A stretch of 64,000 nt of DNA from Anadara kagoshimensis (GCA_021292105.1 CM037864.1:38688486-38752485), one strand, 5' to 3'. Positions 33,256-45,954 are shown, numbered from the stretch's first letter. Translations and numbers: made by a program. Notes: a model not told the origin generated them from the sequence alone.

Positions 33256-33948
33256 TAAATAGAATGCAAGCGTTTAATTTCTCTATTAAACGTTAAGCTA
33301 AAACGTGTATCGTGTTTTGAAAATAAACGGTATATCAGAACCAGACATGCTTTATCAGAATTATTCTGCAGTAATATTACAAAAAAGTACAACCAACTAG
33401 GTACACAGCAACACGGGGACATAAATTACACGAGTATAATGTATAATGTATAATGATAATTAAACATTCCAGTTGCTTATCGTCAAATTATGTGTTGGTA
33501 TAAAAGCTTCTGTTTCTGTATAGATAGATCGATACTGTAGATAAATGTTTAGGAGAATTTTCGTCTCTGGTTAGAGATCTATTGTAATTTTTATCGATTT
33601 TAAAGATTTTATATCTAGTGTTTAGTATCCTACCTAATGCAGTTTTTGTTTTTAAAATTCTCGATTTTACATGTTTGGAATTTTTAAGTAATTGTGTGAT
33701 AACACGTGGCATCAGATGGTTTATACAAAACTTGCAGAAATACCAACTAAAATATAAATATTCCAAATTGTCATTTAAAACCTTTCCTATATAATATTTA
33801 TAATCAGTTCCTCCTTCATCTATTAGATGGTAATTTTTTCTTATCTTTATGGTTCTAAGTCAGAAAAGTTAAGATTTTATTAATTTTTATAAGGTTTTTT
33901 TTATTACACATATTAAAATGAACCAATTTTTGTTTTCTTCTTCCAAAG

Positions 33949-34212
33949 ATGGTTTTTTCTTTGTCGCAATTTTGTTGACATTTTCAAAATAAATAATGCG
34001 GAAATGGTTTGAAGTTGACATTGCATGTCTTTCAAACCAAGATATTATTCTGGTTAAACTTGCCCACAAAACCCCGTTCTCAGAAAGCCGATAGAATTGT
34101 CTTAAACGTGTTTTTTCTTCCAACGATGGTCTTTTACGTCACAATATGGTTAAGATTTGGGTAAGTTGGTAAAGCATGTTCTTCAAACCAAGATATTACT
34201 CTACTAAACTTA
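33949..34212. repeat. two diverged direct copies of about 90 bp
   Basis: gatggttttttctttgtcgc with cttcaaaccaagatattatt...aaacttgc (33949-34057) matches gatggtcttttacgtcac with cttcaaaccaagatattact...aaacttac (34125-34212). Confidence 0.6.
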
Positions 34213-35944
34213 CAAACAAAAACTCAACTATTGAAGCTGAAAGCATCTTCTGAAAGCAAATACTACATATTGTAAAATATTATATAAAATTGTTTTATCA
34301 ATAGCAAGGTTTCGGCGTTAAAGCCAACTTGCAGTTTCACGTTTATTTATTAGAAGCATAAATATGTTGATAGTACCCTAAGAGTGCTTAAAAAATCTAA
34401 AGACTGGTAGTATCTCTGGACACTCTTATGGCTGTTTCCTCCATCATTCATGAACTGATCGCTTCGATATAAGCGAAAGATTCTTGATTGGGACGTAAAA
34501 CGTACTGCATTGCTTCACTCAATTCCATTAGCAAATACATGTAAATATTTGTCAGGCGTAATAGCGCACTTTTACTTTCGACTACATACAAACATATGTC
34601 ACTCACGCCTATCTGTCATGTTTAAAAGTTTAAAGCTAATTAAAGATTTTATAATTCGAAATTAGCGTATATCACGCCTCTACATCAAACATACAGATTT
34701 TACATAAAATTAAAATGTTTTTTAATTTAACACAAAATATTTTTATTTGAATAAAATAATGCAAGCGTAGCTTATTTTTGCAATGAAATATGAAGGTAGA
34801 ATATAGTTTATAGACAGAGGTATTTCAATTGCGTAAAATTGCAGCGGCAGACTATCTATTGTAATATTATTTGTCTATATAATTTCCATTTACCTCAATA
34901 CACTCAAGTCCACTTCACTTTCAGACTGTTTATGTCTTTTAAGCAGATGTTTTCGCTTTAGTCATCAAATTACGCCTCTGTTACAGCCTTGAATTCATGA
35001 TCATAAAGAAATCTGATACTCCCAAATGGGTTTTTCAAATTTCTAAATCACAAAGCTCGGATTCTAAAAAAAATGAAAAAATGGTAATTTCATGCTACAT
35101 TAAATTGTTGTAGCTTAACCAACCTTCAGGACATTTAAAAAAAACCTGGTCATTTCTTGCGATGTAAGATAGCAATAAAACAGATAGGGTACTAAAGCAA
35201 AGATGAAGTTACAGACATGACAAAGGGTGTCTTCTGTAAGAAGTACAGAAGAACAGAGATAACAGAAATGGCACATAGCAGCTTTTTTCGAACTACAGAA
35301 CAACCGGAGACAGTAGACATAGGAAAGGTTGACAGAGATGACACCAGAAAACAAAGTCCAATTCAAAACCGTTACATGCATAGTTTCTGAATGACACTAA
35401 AATCTAACTCAAGTCACAAACGATAATCTTTGGTTCAACAATGGCGCTGATGAACTTAAATATTGTACTGGACGTATCCAGAGAATGCGAGCTTGTGCTT
35501 AAAGACCGTCATATCAAAATGCAGTACTTCAAAGGTCATTGTAAATTTTACCTCAGAGAATAAATTGTTAATGATCGTGAGTTATCTACAGGTGTTGTTA
35601 TAGACAAGACTGACTGTATATCTGTATTTGATACAGCCATATTGACCTTCAAGGTGTTAAAAATAGCATCGATGTTCCTGTCATGAAGTGTCATCATGGG
35701 AATGAAATTTTATCCAAATTTGGCTGATGAGATTATTCAATCTGTGAACAAAATTTTACCATCTGATGTGAATGTCGGTATTAATTAACTAATGCAGGGA
35801 TGGCTTAATAAGATTAAAACACAATTCTAATTTTGTCATACAGCGAAGATTGGATTTTGTTTTAGATTATCAGGTAATTCCAGCAATAGCATTACAATGT
35901 GCTGTCTAAAAAATATGAAGTTACGAATTCAAACATTAGCACAC
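34213..35944. other. no gene recognised; one SINE tail
   Basis: 34455-34530 (tcgatataagcgaaagattc, ttgattgggacgtaaaacg) matches the 3' end of the window's SINE family. The rest is AT-rich, with chance frames such as 35115-35381 on the minus strand. Confidence 0.5.
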
Positions 35945-36258
35945 GATAACATGTCACTGGTGGTAGAGAGTAAGGTTGTGGGTTCGATCCCCAGCCGGGT
36001 CTGACTAAAACTTGAAAGTGGGTAGTGACTGTTCTTTCGCCGAGCACTCAGTGTTACGAAATGAAAGTCACAGTTCTTAAAATAAACGAGGTCCTATTCA
36101 CGGTAGGCGTGGTACAATTAAGACACCTGCTGTATAATGTCATCAGCGCAACACACAGGCACAATTTCTTCACATTCGGTAAAGCTGGCGATGTCTCGAT
36201 AAAAGTGAAATATTTTTGACTGGGATGTTAAATACCTTTACTCGACTAAATTCAACTC
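35945..36258 (+). mobile_element. tRNA-derived SINE, head shortened
   Basis: Retains the B box (gggttcgatcccc), gactgttctttcgccgagca, the body and a degenerate ctcgacta..ttcaactc tail; the A box is lost. About 314 bases. Confidence 0.85.
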
Positions 36259-37189
36259 TTTGGCCTTTAAAATAAGTAAAACTTTTATATAAGATGACCT
36301 TTAAGGCAAGTTTGGCTGTATAGATTTCATGATACACGTTTTAAGAAAGGAATTTTTAGAATAAACTTATTGATTATTTCGAGTTTTATCACTTGTACTA
36401 TACACACTTGCTTAATTAGAGATCAGAAATTCATCTATATTGTCTTCTTTAATTAGTACTGACAGCTAATTAAAACATCATGTACGAGGTGCTCTTAGTT
36501 CGGTTTAACAACATTAACAGTTGTGTTTCTATGATTACAAAACTAATCCAGGGATAGAAATTTAAATCCATTCAACATGTTCTAAATTTTCTATTTCAAA
36601 TCTAATTTTCTCATGGGTTTATTCAATATAATCCCTTAAAACACCTTTTGTTAAAATATCCTAATTGTCATTCCAGTTTCTCAAATAACTGTTGAGATTT
36701 TTTAAAGAGCGTGTGTAAAATATTTACATAATAGTTGAACAACCTTGGTTTACAAATATAACGGAAATTCTAACTCTGAATGTAGAATTTGAAGATGTAT
36801 TGAAGAACAATTATTTTGGCTGCTTGTCAATAGCAAACCTTTGGCACAAATTCGATTGCATACTTGAAAAACAAAACTCTCTAAGAAACATGTACATGTT
36901 AATGAACGTATGCCGCATATATTGGAACAATTATAACATGTATGCAATATATAATCTGAATGGAAAACATTTTAGCATCATAATTCAAGACATCACGTAT
37001 ACCATAAAGAAAATATCTCAATATAAATGATACCTGGCGTTTTTCAGTATGATTTAATATTGTTTGCTGACTAACTTGAATTAATTCCATATCTCTTGTT
37101 GGGGAATTGGGCCAATTTTTACATGGTTTTCGTAATCAGCTTCTTTTTACTGAGTATAATTATTAGTCCTAATACACCCAACCTAGATG
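36259..37189. other. no gene recognised
   Basis: 36262-36320 holds a decayed family I-like piece (gacctttaaggcaagtttgg, ctgtatag). Otherwise AT-rich. Confidence 0.4.
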
Positions 37190-37445
37190 GTTAGTTTGTG
37201 TCAATCAGCTTTTCATCCTCAGGCGAGTTGCCTGCCAAGACTTATGAGGCCTATCTGCTAGAGTTTGGAATCAGAGTTTTCCTCTCCTATGTGAGCTGTC
37301 ATACGACTTTTGGAGTCACACCTACCCCAGCACTGGTCATGCCCATGACCCCCTTGCTTGAAGGAAGGACAAGAACATGTTTTAACATAGCTCTTGTCAC
37401 TCGCTTCCTGTCGCTTCTGCTATGGTATCACCATGCCCATTAGCA
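37190..37445. other. GC-rich block of unknown origin, about 250 bp
   Basis: Markedly richer in G+C than its flanks, open in one plus frame for 81 codons (37198-37443, alternative start, no ATG). No family recognised and no flanking duplications found. May be a fragment of a dispersed element or an exon. Confidence 0.3.
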
Positions 37446-37820
37446 TTTGTTTTTCATTTTGAAAAGTTTTACCTGTGTATTACAAACCTACTTTAACGAT
37501 ATACGTCGTGTCTTTTATCCATTTTTAAAAATATATCATCTTTAAACTGAAAAATGGATCAACTCACTGTTTGTACATTTCAGTTTCAAACTATACGGTA
37601 TACTTTAACAGGGCTTATGGAGCGAAGAAACATTTGCAAAAAAGTACGTTAAGTACAATAGATTCTGTTTTTGAAGACCTGTTTTTTAATTCATGTTGGT
37701 GCAATCTTGTATTCTTTTTACAAATTCCTGTTAAGCTTTTGACAAACCGAAATTGACATATTTTACTAAAGTTAAGACTTGCATTTACTTGTTGCCGGAT
37801 TAAGGCCATACGATTTTTTT

Positions 37821-37952
37821 ATCTCGTTCCCACAAGTTAGCTATTTCGTTCCCTCAAGTTAGCTATCTCGTTCCCTCAAGTTAGCTATCTCGTTTCCACA
37901 AGTTAGCTATCTCGTTTCCTCAAGTAATCCATCACATTGCCTCAAGTTAATA
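37821..37952. repeat. 22-bp minisatellite, 6 copies
   Basis: Units of atctcgttccctcaagttag then ct start every 22 bases; the last two are diverged. Confidence 0.95.
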
Positions 37953-39915
37953 TATTTGACATGGAAGAGCTACAAATTACATTATTTTTAAACTGTAATA
38001 GTGATGGTGCCCCTATATTTTATTGGTAAGACTACTCGTGTTTTGTCTATGGTGCTGCAGGCAAAACAACAATCTTATCACTTATTTAGATGATTGAAAT
38101 CATAGTATTTTTCCTACAGACAGCAGTCTGAATGTTAATGTAAGACATAAGGTAAATTTATTGCTCGCTAAATGCCATAATGCCGGATCGGATTTATCTA
38201 TATTCTCATTTTTACTCTCATATAAAATGTATATATTGCAGTAATATTGCAGTCGTCTTCATGATGTATTTCAGTAGAAATTTTTCCACAAAAAATTGTT
38301 CCAAGGACAGTTTCCATGCAGGAGTTTAATCAAAACGGAATGTATCCTCGGGTGATTTACAGTCTCTTTACAAACTTAGCTTACCTTTAGTTTATATTTC
38401 TGTTTGGACCCTAAATATACATATTAGCTTTCATGTTTACAGGTTAAAAACAATAAACAAACAAATAAGCTCATCAGGAGGTGCTTACGATTCCGCAGCA
38501 CCTGACCTTACTTCTCTGGTAGAAGTTGACATGTTTAACCTAATTTGCTAGTTTTTCAAAGTTTTTGCTTTTAGGATTGTGATTTGAGTATGGATTGGTA
38601 TGTTTGTGTTTGATTCTTCTCTTTTTCAATCTAAATTGTTATAATTAAAACACAAGAAGAGGGTGTGTTAGAAGTACAATCTTCAAAAATACAATCCTAG
38701 AACCTAAGCCTCTTGGGGTTTTTTATGGAAGATATTAGAATTATTACTACTGGGAACAAATTGGACATATTTCTAAATGGAACTATCATCTTCAAGGCAA
38801 TACATTATATCAGAGGTGGTAATTAAAGTCACAAAGTTATTACAAACCCTTGACAGGAAGTCATAAATTAAATAATATTTGTGCTAATGTCTGTATTACA
38901 TGTTAGTCTTGTATAACTTAGAGAAGTCTAGCCCCATGTTGTCTTGACCAAGTCTTAATCCGTCCAGTAATTACACTTCAGAGGAAAATAAGTGTTACTT
39001 ATAGATACAAAAATTCACAATTATTTCCATCATAATCAATAAAATATGAAAACGAAGCATACATTCTTACCCAGAATTCCCTAGAGTCATTCACATAACT
39101 TCCTGTTTGTCTGGAAAGTATCGCTTCATTTCCCTACAGCTCTCCTGAGAGAACGGGGATACATTTATCAACTAGTAGATGTGAGGCTGGCTTTATTTAA
39201 AATCATTAATCAATTTCTACATGTCTTATTCGATTATAAGCTAAATACAATGTAAATCTAAACACCCATAAAATATACAAGTTTTAGGCTAGATCAAGTT
39301 TTCCCAATAGGGTTGTCCGAAAACACGTGCAGGCAGGCATGTTCCTACGCAACAAACCCATATACTACACGATGCATGTGTTAGTTTCAGACGGTGGTAT
39401 ATATAATACTATGAAAATCCTTCAATAAATTGGAATTTTTAATAAATTGAAAAAAAAAAATAATGAAAAATAAGATAAAAACGTTCATCTTTAACAGAGT
39501 GTGCCTTTTTTTTAAATGCCCTTGCTCTGCTATCGGTAAAATAAAGCATTTTCCAATCCAAATGAGATGTAAACTGCAATTATTACGGAAGGCTTTGGTT
39601 TTGAAAAATATGGTGGTGGAGTTTATAGAAAGGATACCTAACATAAATATTAAAAAAACTAGTAATGTTTAATTCTTTTATTTGAAATTATGACCTTAAA
39701 ATATGACATGCTGACTTTTTTGTAGAGAGTATACGTTAAAGTCAATATGGACCGTGTTTTACATACCAGACATTCACCTTCGACTTTCTCATTAAATTTT
39801 AAGTCATAATCTTCTTAAGACGCACATTAAGACAATGACATTCTGAGAACAAAGACGCAGGTGCAGATACACAAGTAGAATTTCACACAGTTGTCAAGAT
39901 TTCTAGTTTCAAAGA
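37953..39915. other. no gene recognised; one family B piece
   Basis: 38470-38615 carries gaggtgcttacgattccgca then gcacctgacc, tagaagttgacatgtttaac and gtgatttgagtatggattgg of family B (plus). Remaining sequence shows only chance frames. Confidence 0.5.
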
Positions 39916-40130
39916 TACAGTACAGACCCGTCGAAAGTTTAACACTAAACTTCAGACTTAATGTCGAATCGACAGGATATCTCGTCTCCTCGTTAGCTAT
40001 ACCTCGGTAAATGCTATCTTTTATCGGTAACTTTTCGGCACCGGGCTATCCGCATCCCGGCTACTCGGCAACCGAGCTATGACGCATTTCCGTTAACCCA
40101 GTGTTCAACTTTCAACAGGTCTGTACTGTA
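39916..40130. mobile_element. family A MITE, copy 4, best termini
   Basis: Starts TACAGTACAGACCCGTCGAA and ends caacaggtctgtactgta, near-perfect inverted ends with TA on both sides. 215 bases. Confidence 0.92.
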
Positions 40131-40384
40131 GAAGTAATGGATTTCTCTAAACAATAAAACAACGGTTTTAATTAGAGCCAATCCCAAAAGTACACATTTT
40201 TCTAGACGATTGTTTACGTGCACTTTACAAGTAAGTCGCCTTGCTTTACAAACTCATACATCAGCGATTTTTTTTGTAAAAAAAGTGTTATTTCTTAAAT
40301 GTTCTTATTTGGAGACCACTGGTGCTACAGTAAATTTAAAGTTGTTAGGAACTTGCAATCACGACGCTTTTTATAATTTTGTTA

Positions 40385-40555
40385 TTATACCCAGTTGTTA
40401 TCCCCCATTCTATCAATTTCCCGGGTAACCCGGTCTCACTTCCCTGGTGGAAGTTCACGCGTTAAACTTAGTTTGCCGATTTTCAAAGTTTTTACTGTCC
40501 TTTTGGGATGGCAATTTGAACATGGACTGGTACTGTAGTGTTTGATTTTGTATTT
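40385..40555 (+). repeat. family B fragment
   Basis: ggtaacccggtctcacttcc then ctggtggaagttcacgcgtt, and ggcaatttgaacatggactg; the 3' half only. Confidence 0.7.
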
Positions 40556-40712
40556 TCCTTAGCTATAATCCGCCTCGTTGTATTATTCTGTTATTGCCAG
40601 TGTCTAAAATAGTTCTTCAGTGTTCTGTGTTTTGCTTGTTTTGAATATTAAGTTCAGGTTACTCAACTTAATTTTATATGAAAGTGAAAAGCATTTGATA
40701 AACAGATCTAGA

Positions 40713-41047
40713 TACAGCACAAACCTGTCGAAAGTTTAACACTTAGCTAACCAACCAGGGCTGGGTAACTCGAAGCTCTTTTAGCAGTTACGAACACTTT
40801 GTGCCTATAAAATTCAAAGGCGTTAAGTGTTCGTAACTGCTAAGATAGCTTCGAGTTACTCAGCTCTTTACCGAATAAGGAACTTATCTCAGCTCCTTGT
40901 TAGGTAGAGATCGGCAACTTTTTGGCAGTTGCTTATCTCTGGACAGATTTTCGGTTATTACTTATCCATATTTCGACCACATAAAGGTTGAATTTAAATT
41001 TCTTTTCTTTTTGTCCAGTGTTAAACTTTGGCCAGGTATGTACCGTA
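40713..41047. mobile_element. family A MITE, copy 5, with a hairpin inserted
   Basis: tacagcacaaacctgtcgaa on the left, tggccaggtatgtaccgta on the right. Longer than other copies because of the 103-base hairpin listed next. Confidence 0.88.
40761..40863. repeat. 103-bp hairpin nested in family A copy 5
   Basis: Arms 40761-40799 and 40825-40863 (gtaactcgaagct...agcagttacgaacactt and its complement) with about 3 mismatches in 39. Confidence 0.9.
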
Positions 41048-41218
41048 AATCTTCCTCTCGTCAATTGAAATTCATTTCACATACGATCTCATTTTTAATA
41101 ATTGTTTTACATAAGTAAATCTGATTCTAAAATATCCCAGAATTGACTTTAAAATTATAGAAAATAGAAATATAATGCCCTTTAGTGTTTTTTTCTCATC
41201 ATAAAATATATTGATATT

Positions 41219-41365
41219 CAGTACAGACCTGTCAACAATTTAACACTGCTCTAACGAAACGAAGTCAAAGCTCGATTGCCGAGTGACCGGTTTATCGAAA
41301 GCTAGTTGTCGAAAATGTATCGAGGGAAAGATAGTCAGTGCCGAGTGCGTACATACATGTATATG
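41219..41365. mobile_element. family A MITE, copy 6, one end only
   Basis: cagtacagacctgtcaacaa then tttaacac at the left; interior agtcaaagctcg matches copies 9 and 10. The right end is missing. Confidence 0.7.
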
Positions 41366-41446
41366 CACAGTACGGGCCTGTCGAAAGTTTAACATTAAAC
41401 CAACGAATTAGTGCTGAGTCACCAGCTTGTCTCGTCCCCTCGTTAG

Positions 41447-41734
41447 AACCACTGCGGTAGCTCAGTTGATAGAGTGCTGGGTCCGTAAGTTGGAGGTCGT
41501 GGGTTCGAACTCCGGCCTGGTCTGACCCAAGACTTAAAAATGGATAGTGACTGTTCTTTCGCCATGCATTCGACATTACGAAATGGTAGGCTTGTCACGA
41601 TAAAGAAACCTGCTGCATAGTGCCATCAGCGCAACACACAGGCAAAATTTCTTCACCTTCGCCTATAGCTGGCGACGTATCGATATAAGTGAAATATTCT
41701 TAACTGGGACGTTAAACACCATTACTCAACTCAA
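41447..41734 (+). mobile_element. tRNA-derived SINE with target duplication
   Basis: A box tagctcagttgatagagtg, B box gggttcgaactcc, body with tgttctttcgcc and gctggcgacgtatcgatata, tail actcaac. Flanked by ctcgtcccctcgttag (41431-41446) and ctcgtctcctcgttag (41735-41750), a 16-base duplication with one mismatch, so both ends are fixed. Confidence 0.94.
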
Positions 41735-41820
41735 CTCGTCTCCTCGTTAGCTATAACATCAGTTGCTTTCTATCTTTCGTCAGCTTTTCAGCCACTTGCT
41801 TATTACATCCCAACCACTTG

Positions 41821-42170
41821 GTACCACTGCGTAGCTCAGTTGGTAGAGTGCTCGCTCCGTAAGTGGGAGGTCTTGGGTTCGAACCCTGACCGGGTCTGAC
41901 CCAAGACTTGAAAGTGGGCAGTGACTGTTCTTTCGCCAAGCACTCGGCATTAAGAAATGGAATGGTTCTTTCGGATGGGAACTTAAAATAAACCAGGTCC
42001 CGTGCCCCGGTATGGGTAGCACGATAAAGAACCCTGCTGTATAATGCCATAAGTGCAAGGTACAGGCAAAATTTCAACACCTTCGCCTATAGCTGGCGAC
42101 GTCTCGATATAAGTTAAAATATTCTTGACCGGGACGTTAAACACTATCACTCAACTCAACTCAACTCGAT
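41821..42170 (+). mobile_element. tRNA-derived SINE, longest copy
   Basis: About 350 bases: tagctcagttggtagagtgc (A box), gggttcgaaccc (B box), ggacgttaaacactatcact and a (CAACT)n-type tail. Longer than 41447-41734 because it keeps the aaataaaccaggtcccgtgc segment. No clear target duplication seen. Confidence 0.92.
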
Positions 42171-42207
42171 TCGACTAGTGTTAAACTTTTAACAGGTCTG
42201 TACCGTA

Positions 42208-42796
42208 TATACTCGTTCAAAAGTCTCCAACTACAGTAACATGATAACGAAAATTTAATCTAATGCAATTCCCATCCAAATATATTAAAAACCTATTAAA
42301 ACGATAAAGGTTTCCATGGCAACGGACATTCTTCTTACATTACAATGAAATTTATTTTCCTTTCATTCTTGTTTTAAGGAAAATTAATCTAACATAGAGA
42401 ATAGAGAATAGAAGGAGAGGCATAACCTGATATTACTTAGCTCATATATCGCCAGTAAATCAGTCGATGAAAGGAGAATTCAAATTTTGATATTGTTGGG
42501 TGGAATTCACGAAAATAAAAAAAAAACTTTCTGTAATGAAGAGTAGGAGAATTTGTTTTACTTCTACAAAAAAGAATACGTTCTTTATGATCTCGAAGTG
42601 ACTAAAGTGCATGTATCTTAAAAGATACAATGTGTTCAGAGAACACTACCCCAGCAATGGATATCAGTGAATTTCAGGAACAGAAACAAATCTGCAAAGT
42701 TTATTATCGAGATCAGCAGATCTATGATTTTCATTGTGTTTTAACGCGTATTTAGTATTGAATGCTTGTTCCATAGGCAACACTTTGCAAACGGAA
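42208..42796. other. no gene supported
   Basis: Holds a 41-codon frame at 42630-42755 (starts MCSENTTPAMD) of plausible composition; no homology or splice partner recognised. Confidence 0.35.
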
Positions 42797-43918
42797 GCAT
42801 TTCAATATCCCTATTTGATATCACACTTTCAATTTATATGTCTATATTTAACCGTATTTCAGTACCCTGCCTGTGATATCAAAGTCTTTAGTACTTCGGT
42901 ATCCCTGCTTGATATCAATACCTTCTGTCAATATTTTATGTCAAATGTCTGACTGCATTTCAGTATCCCAGTGATACCTGATATAAGATACTAATGTATT
43001 ATGAGACACTGTTTAATCCCCTTGCTGCCGGAAGAACAGGTTTCAATGAATTTTAAAGTAACATAAAGGATCCTTATGTCATACAGGACTATGGGAAATC
43101 TTAGAGCGTTTGCATAATGGAATATGTAAGACTTTTAAATATTTTTTTCATGATGTAAATTGTCGTTTCATGACGCTAAGCTGTGAAAATGACGTCACAA
43201 AACAACCATACCGTTTTATTATATTTGATTCCTTTTGCAAGCTTTTGCATCACTAATTAGTCATGATTTTCAAGTCCTATATCTGTAGAATCTATCCGAC
43301 ATGATTTGGATAGTTTCTTGATAGTTTCATTGAAATAACGCACTTCAAATACTACCAAATTTATCGTTGAGAAAGTATTTTTCATTAACTATTCCATTAT
43401 CTGGTAATAGTACCCTGCTTGATATTAATACTGTCAGCATATTATTTTAGCCGTCCTGGTGGATATAAATTCCATCTGTTCAAACGAACTTGTCATATGT
43501 TTAGCTGTTTCTCAGTATCCGTGCTTGATATCTTCAGTCCCTGCTTGACAGTAAGACCTTAAGTTTATATGTCTATGCCATGTGTCTCGCTTCATTTCAG
43601 TATCATTGATTGATATCAATGAACTCAATACTTAAGTTTTCCTGCTTGATGCAATGCCTTCTGTTTATATGTCCATGACATACGTCTGACTGCCTATTAG
43701 TATCCCTGCTTGATATTAAAACCTTCTGTTGAAATATATATGGCATATGTCTGGCTGCATTTCAGCATTTCGGTTTCCCTGCTTGGTATTAATACCTTCT
43801 GGGTAAATCTATATGTCATATGTCTGGCTGCATGTCAATATCCCAGTATCCCTGCTTGATACCCATACCTTCAGTTGATGCAATATTCCTGCTTGATATC
43901 AATATCTTTAGTTTTTAT
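42797..43918. repeat. degenerate tandem array, about 65-75-bp units, in two blocks
   Basis: Units of catttcagtatccctgcttg then atatcaataccttctgtt and tatatgtcatatgtctggct recur in 42797-42995 and 43409-43918; 42996-43408 is unrelated sequence. About ten diverged units. Confidence 0.8.
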
Positions 43919-44079
43919 ATCTCTTTTATACACACAATATATGTGTAGTTGCTGATTAGTAACCGTAGATAAACTACCAGAACATAAAATGTAACATTAT
44001 ATAAACTATCTTAGAAACATTTATGACGTGAAATTACATGTTCAATCACGAATGACATAAATATGTATTATAATTTGTA

Positions 44080-44220
44080 TTTAGCAGTAGGTTAATGGGG
44101 GAACCTGTGGGACACCAGTAACAACCCGACTTGTATTATACATGCATCGTGACGCATACATATATAGATTGATTGTACTGTTTATTGGGAATTAATTGCT
44201 CGACTATTGAACGACAGTTT
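44080..44220 (-). pseudogene. possible non-LTR (LINE) reverse-transcriptase fragment
   Basis: Minus strand near 44096-44135 reads SRVVTGVPQ and then, after one apparent base loss in caggttccccc, GSP, matching the GVPQGSP motif of LINE reverse transcriptases. About 20 codons before it are open. No other RT motif was found. Low certainty from one short motif. Confidence 0.25.
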
Positions 44221-44650
44221 ATTGAGTTATCCAAATTACAACCACAGCATGATAGATAGTGTTTCATCCTACGGGACTTGATCACCAATAATAGTAAACA
44301 TTGAAAGTCAAGAGCGAGTGACTGATGGTATCATTGATAGTATCGAAGTGAGTTGATGCCAAAAGTGTCAAGCCTCGATAACAGAGCATGACCAGCTTTA
44401 CAATGTCTGGTGGCTTTTATTCTCAGAACATAAAGAATAAATTAAATAGAAATGGTTGTCATGGATACGGTACTAAAATGGGTTTTAATGGCTTTTTAAA
44501 ACTTGATACACTCCAGACATACCTTGGTCAATTACCAATTATATCTTTGTTACGCAACCAATTGCAATTTGAATGAGAGAATAGTTAGCTAAAGGCATAG
44601 TGTGGAAACTCGATAAAGATATTAAACGCATATTATGTTTTTCTATTCAA

Positions 44651-44652
<2 letters not shown>

Positions 44653-44691
<39 letters not shown>
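44653..44691. repeat. (GT)n microsatellite
   Basis: Uninterrupted GT run of about 19 units. Confidence 0.98.
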
Positions 44692-44692
<1 letters not shown>

Positions 44693-45559
44693 TTTATTCG
44701 AATTAACGTTCTAGTGTGTTTGCTTTACCAGCGTATTCTTTCAATATGTTGCTGACGTGTATTCGTTGTGGTTCTGTTTTATGTTAAATGGAATTAATAT
44801 TGATTCAGTTTCATATTTCTCACATGAACATAAAAGTCATGTTTATTAAAAACAAATGTCATAAACATATGTACAACAAAATCTAGTCTTCTCTGTCACT
44901 GAAAAATTCATTTCGCGAATTTACACAATTTTTTGCTACCTTATTACTATAACTATATACATGTTTTGGGGTTAAGTGATAAAGATTTCGTCAAATTACC
45001 TACATGGCTCAATTACTTTTTATCTTTGTTTGTGTATCTTTGCTTAGCCTTGTTTTGATTTGCAATATTGTTGATATTGTTGCGTTATACCTTTATAAAA
45101 ATTTAAAAGTAGCAACATGACACCTTGAAGCGTTTATACAGAGTTTGAATTAGTACTGTCGTCAATTTTTAAAACTAATCATCACAATTAATGCATTGAA
45201 AACTATATGGCAGTACAAACACTAGCCGTATTTTTATTTGAAGAAAAGCCAGGTAAACTGTCCAATCTGACAACATTTGATTAATTTATCAAGCACGTTG
45301 ATTGAAATCAGAACAAATGTCGGCAAATAAGCAACCATTTATATAACAATCCCCTTAATTACAGACTCTCAATTGACTGGTCATACGAATTAAATTTTTT
45401 TATTAAATAAATGGTTTTGTAGGGAAATACAATCGTTGATTAAAATTGGTACCCAAACAAATTTTTATCGGGTTACAACAAACTAAACAAACGTTTGTAT
45501 AATTATGAAGCTGAGTATTGTTAACCTTCCTCAATTATCCTTAACATAGTGATCAAAAA

Positions 45560-45722
45560 CAAACATACCGGTCGAGCTTCAAACCAGTTTAAAATCAACC
45601 TCTTTGAAGACTGGCAGCATGAAATTAAGTAAAACACGTGAACTTCCACCTAGAAAGGGAGACCGGATGCTCCGGAAGGGTAAGCACCTCCTGTTTAGCT
45701 GGCTACACAGGGCGAGTGATTC
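45560..45722 (-). repeat. family B repeat, minus orientation
   Basis: acataccggtcgagcttcaa, cacgtgaacttccacctag, gaccggatgctccggaaggg then taagcacctcctgtttagct; complement of the 3' half. Confidence 0.8.
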
Positions 45723-45923
45723 TTTGTCATGAATTTGAGTAATTGGGTTACTATCACCTAGATAGAACACTCTTTATGCTTGCGGTTTTTGCTGATATTA
45801 CATTCGCGTGATATTGCCAAATAAAGTGTTATATGCAACATTTATGTTTTAAAGATAAAAATAAAAAATCCTGCACACGGCAAAAAGAAATGGTAAAAAA
45901 CCAGTATAAGGTGATTTTTTACG

Positions 45924-45952
<29 letters not shown>
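45924..45952. repeat. poly(T) run
   Basis: 29 T; could be a degraded tail of a minus-strand retroposon, but no body is recognised. Confidence 0.95.

Positions 45953-45954
<2 letters not shown>

Larger units (their letters stand above)
41367..42207. mobile_element. family A MITE, copy 7, split by two SINEs
   Basis: Left end cacagtacgggcctgtcgaa, right end cttttaacaggtctgtaccg then ta. Removing the SINEs at 41447-41734 and about 41821-42170 leaves about 200 bases, the normal size of the family. Confidence 0.85.

Noticed and set aside
41451-41530. Apparent tRNA gene with A and B boxes
   Set aside because: It continues into the SINE body and tail, has target duplications and does not close as a tRNA cloverleaf by inspection.
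41292-42080. Minus-strand frames of 92-109 codons
   Set aside because: They read through the tRNA-derived SINEs in reverse (the B box gives repeated GVRTHDL or QGSNPRP-type peptides).
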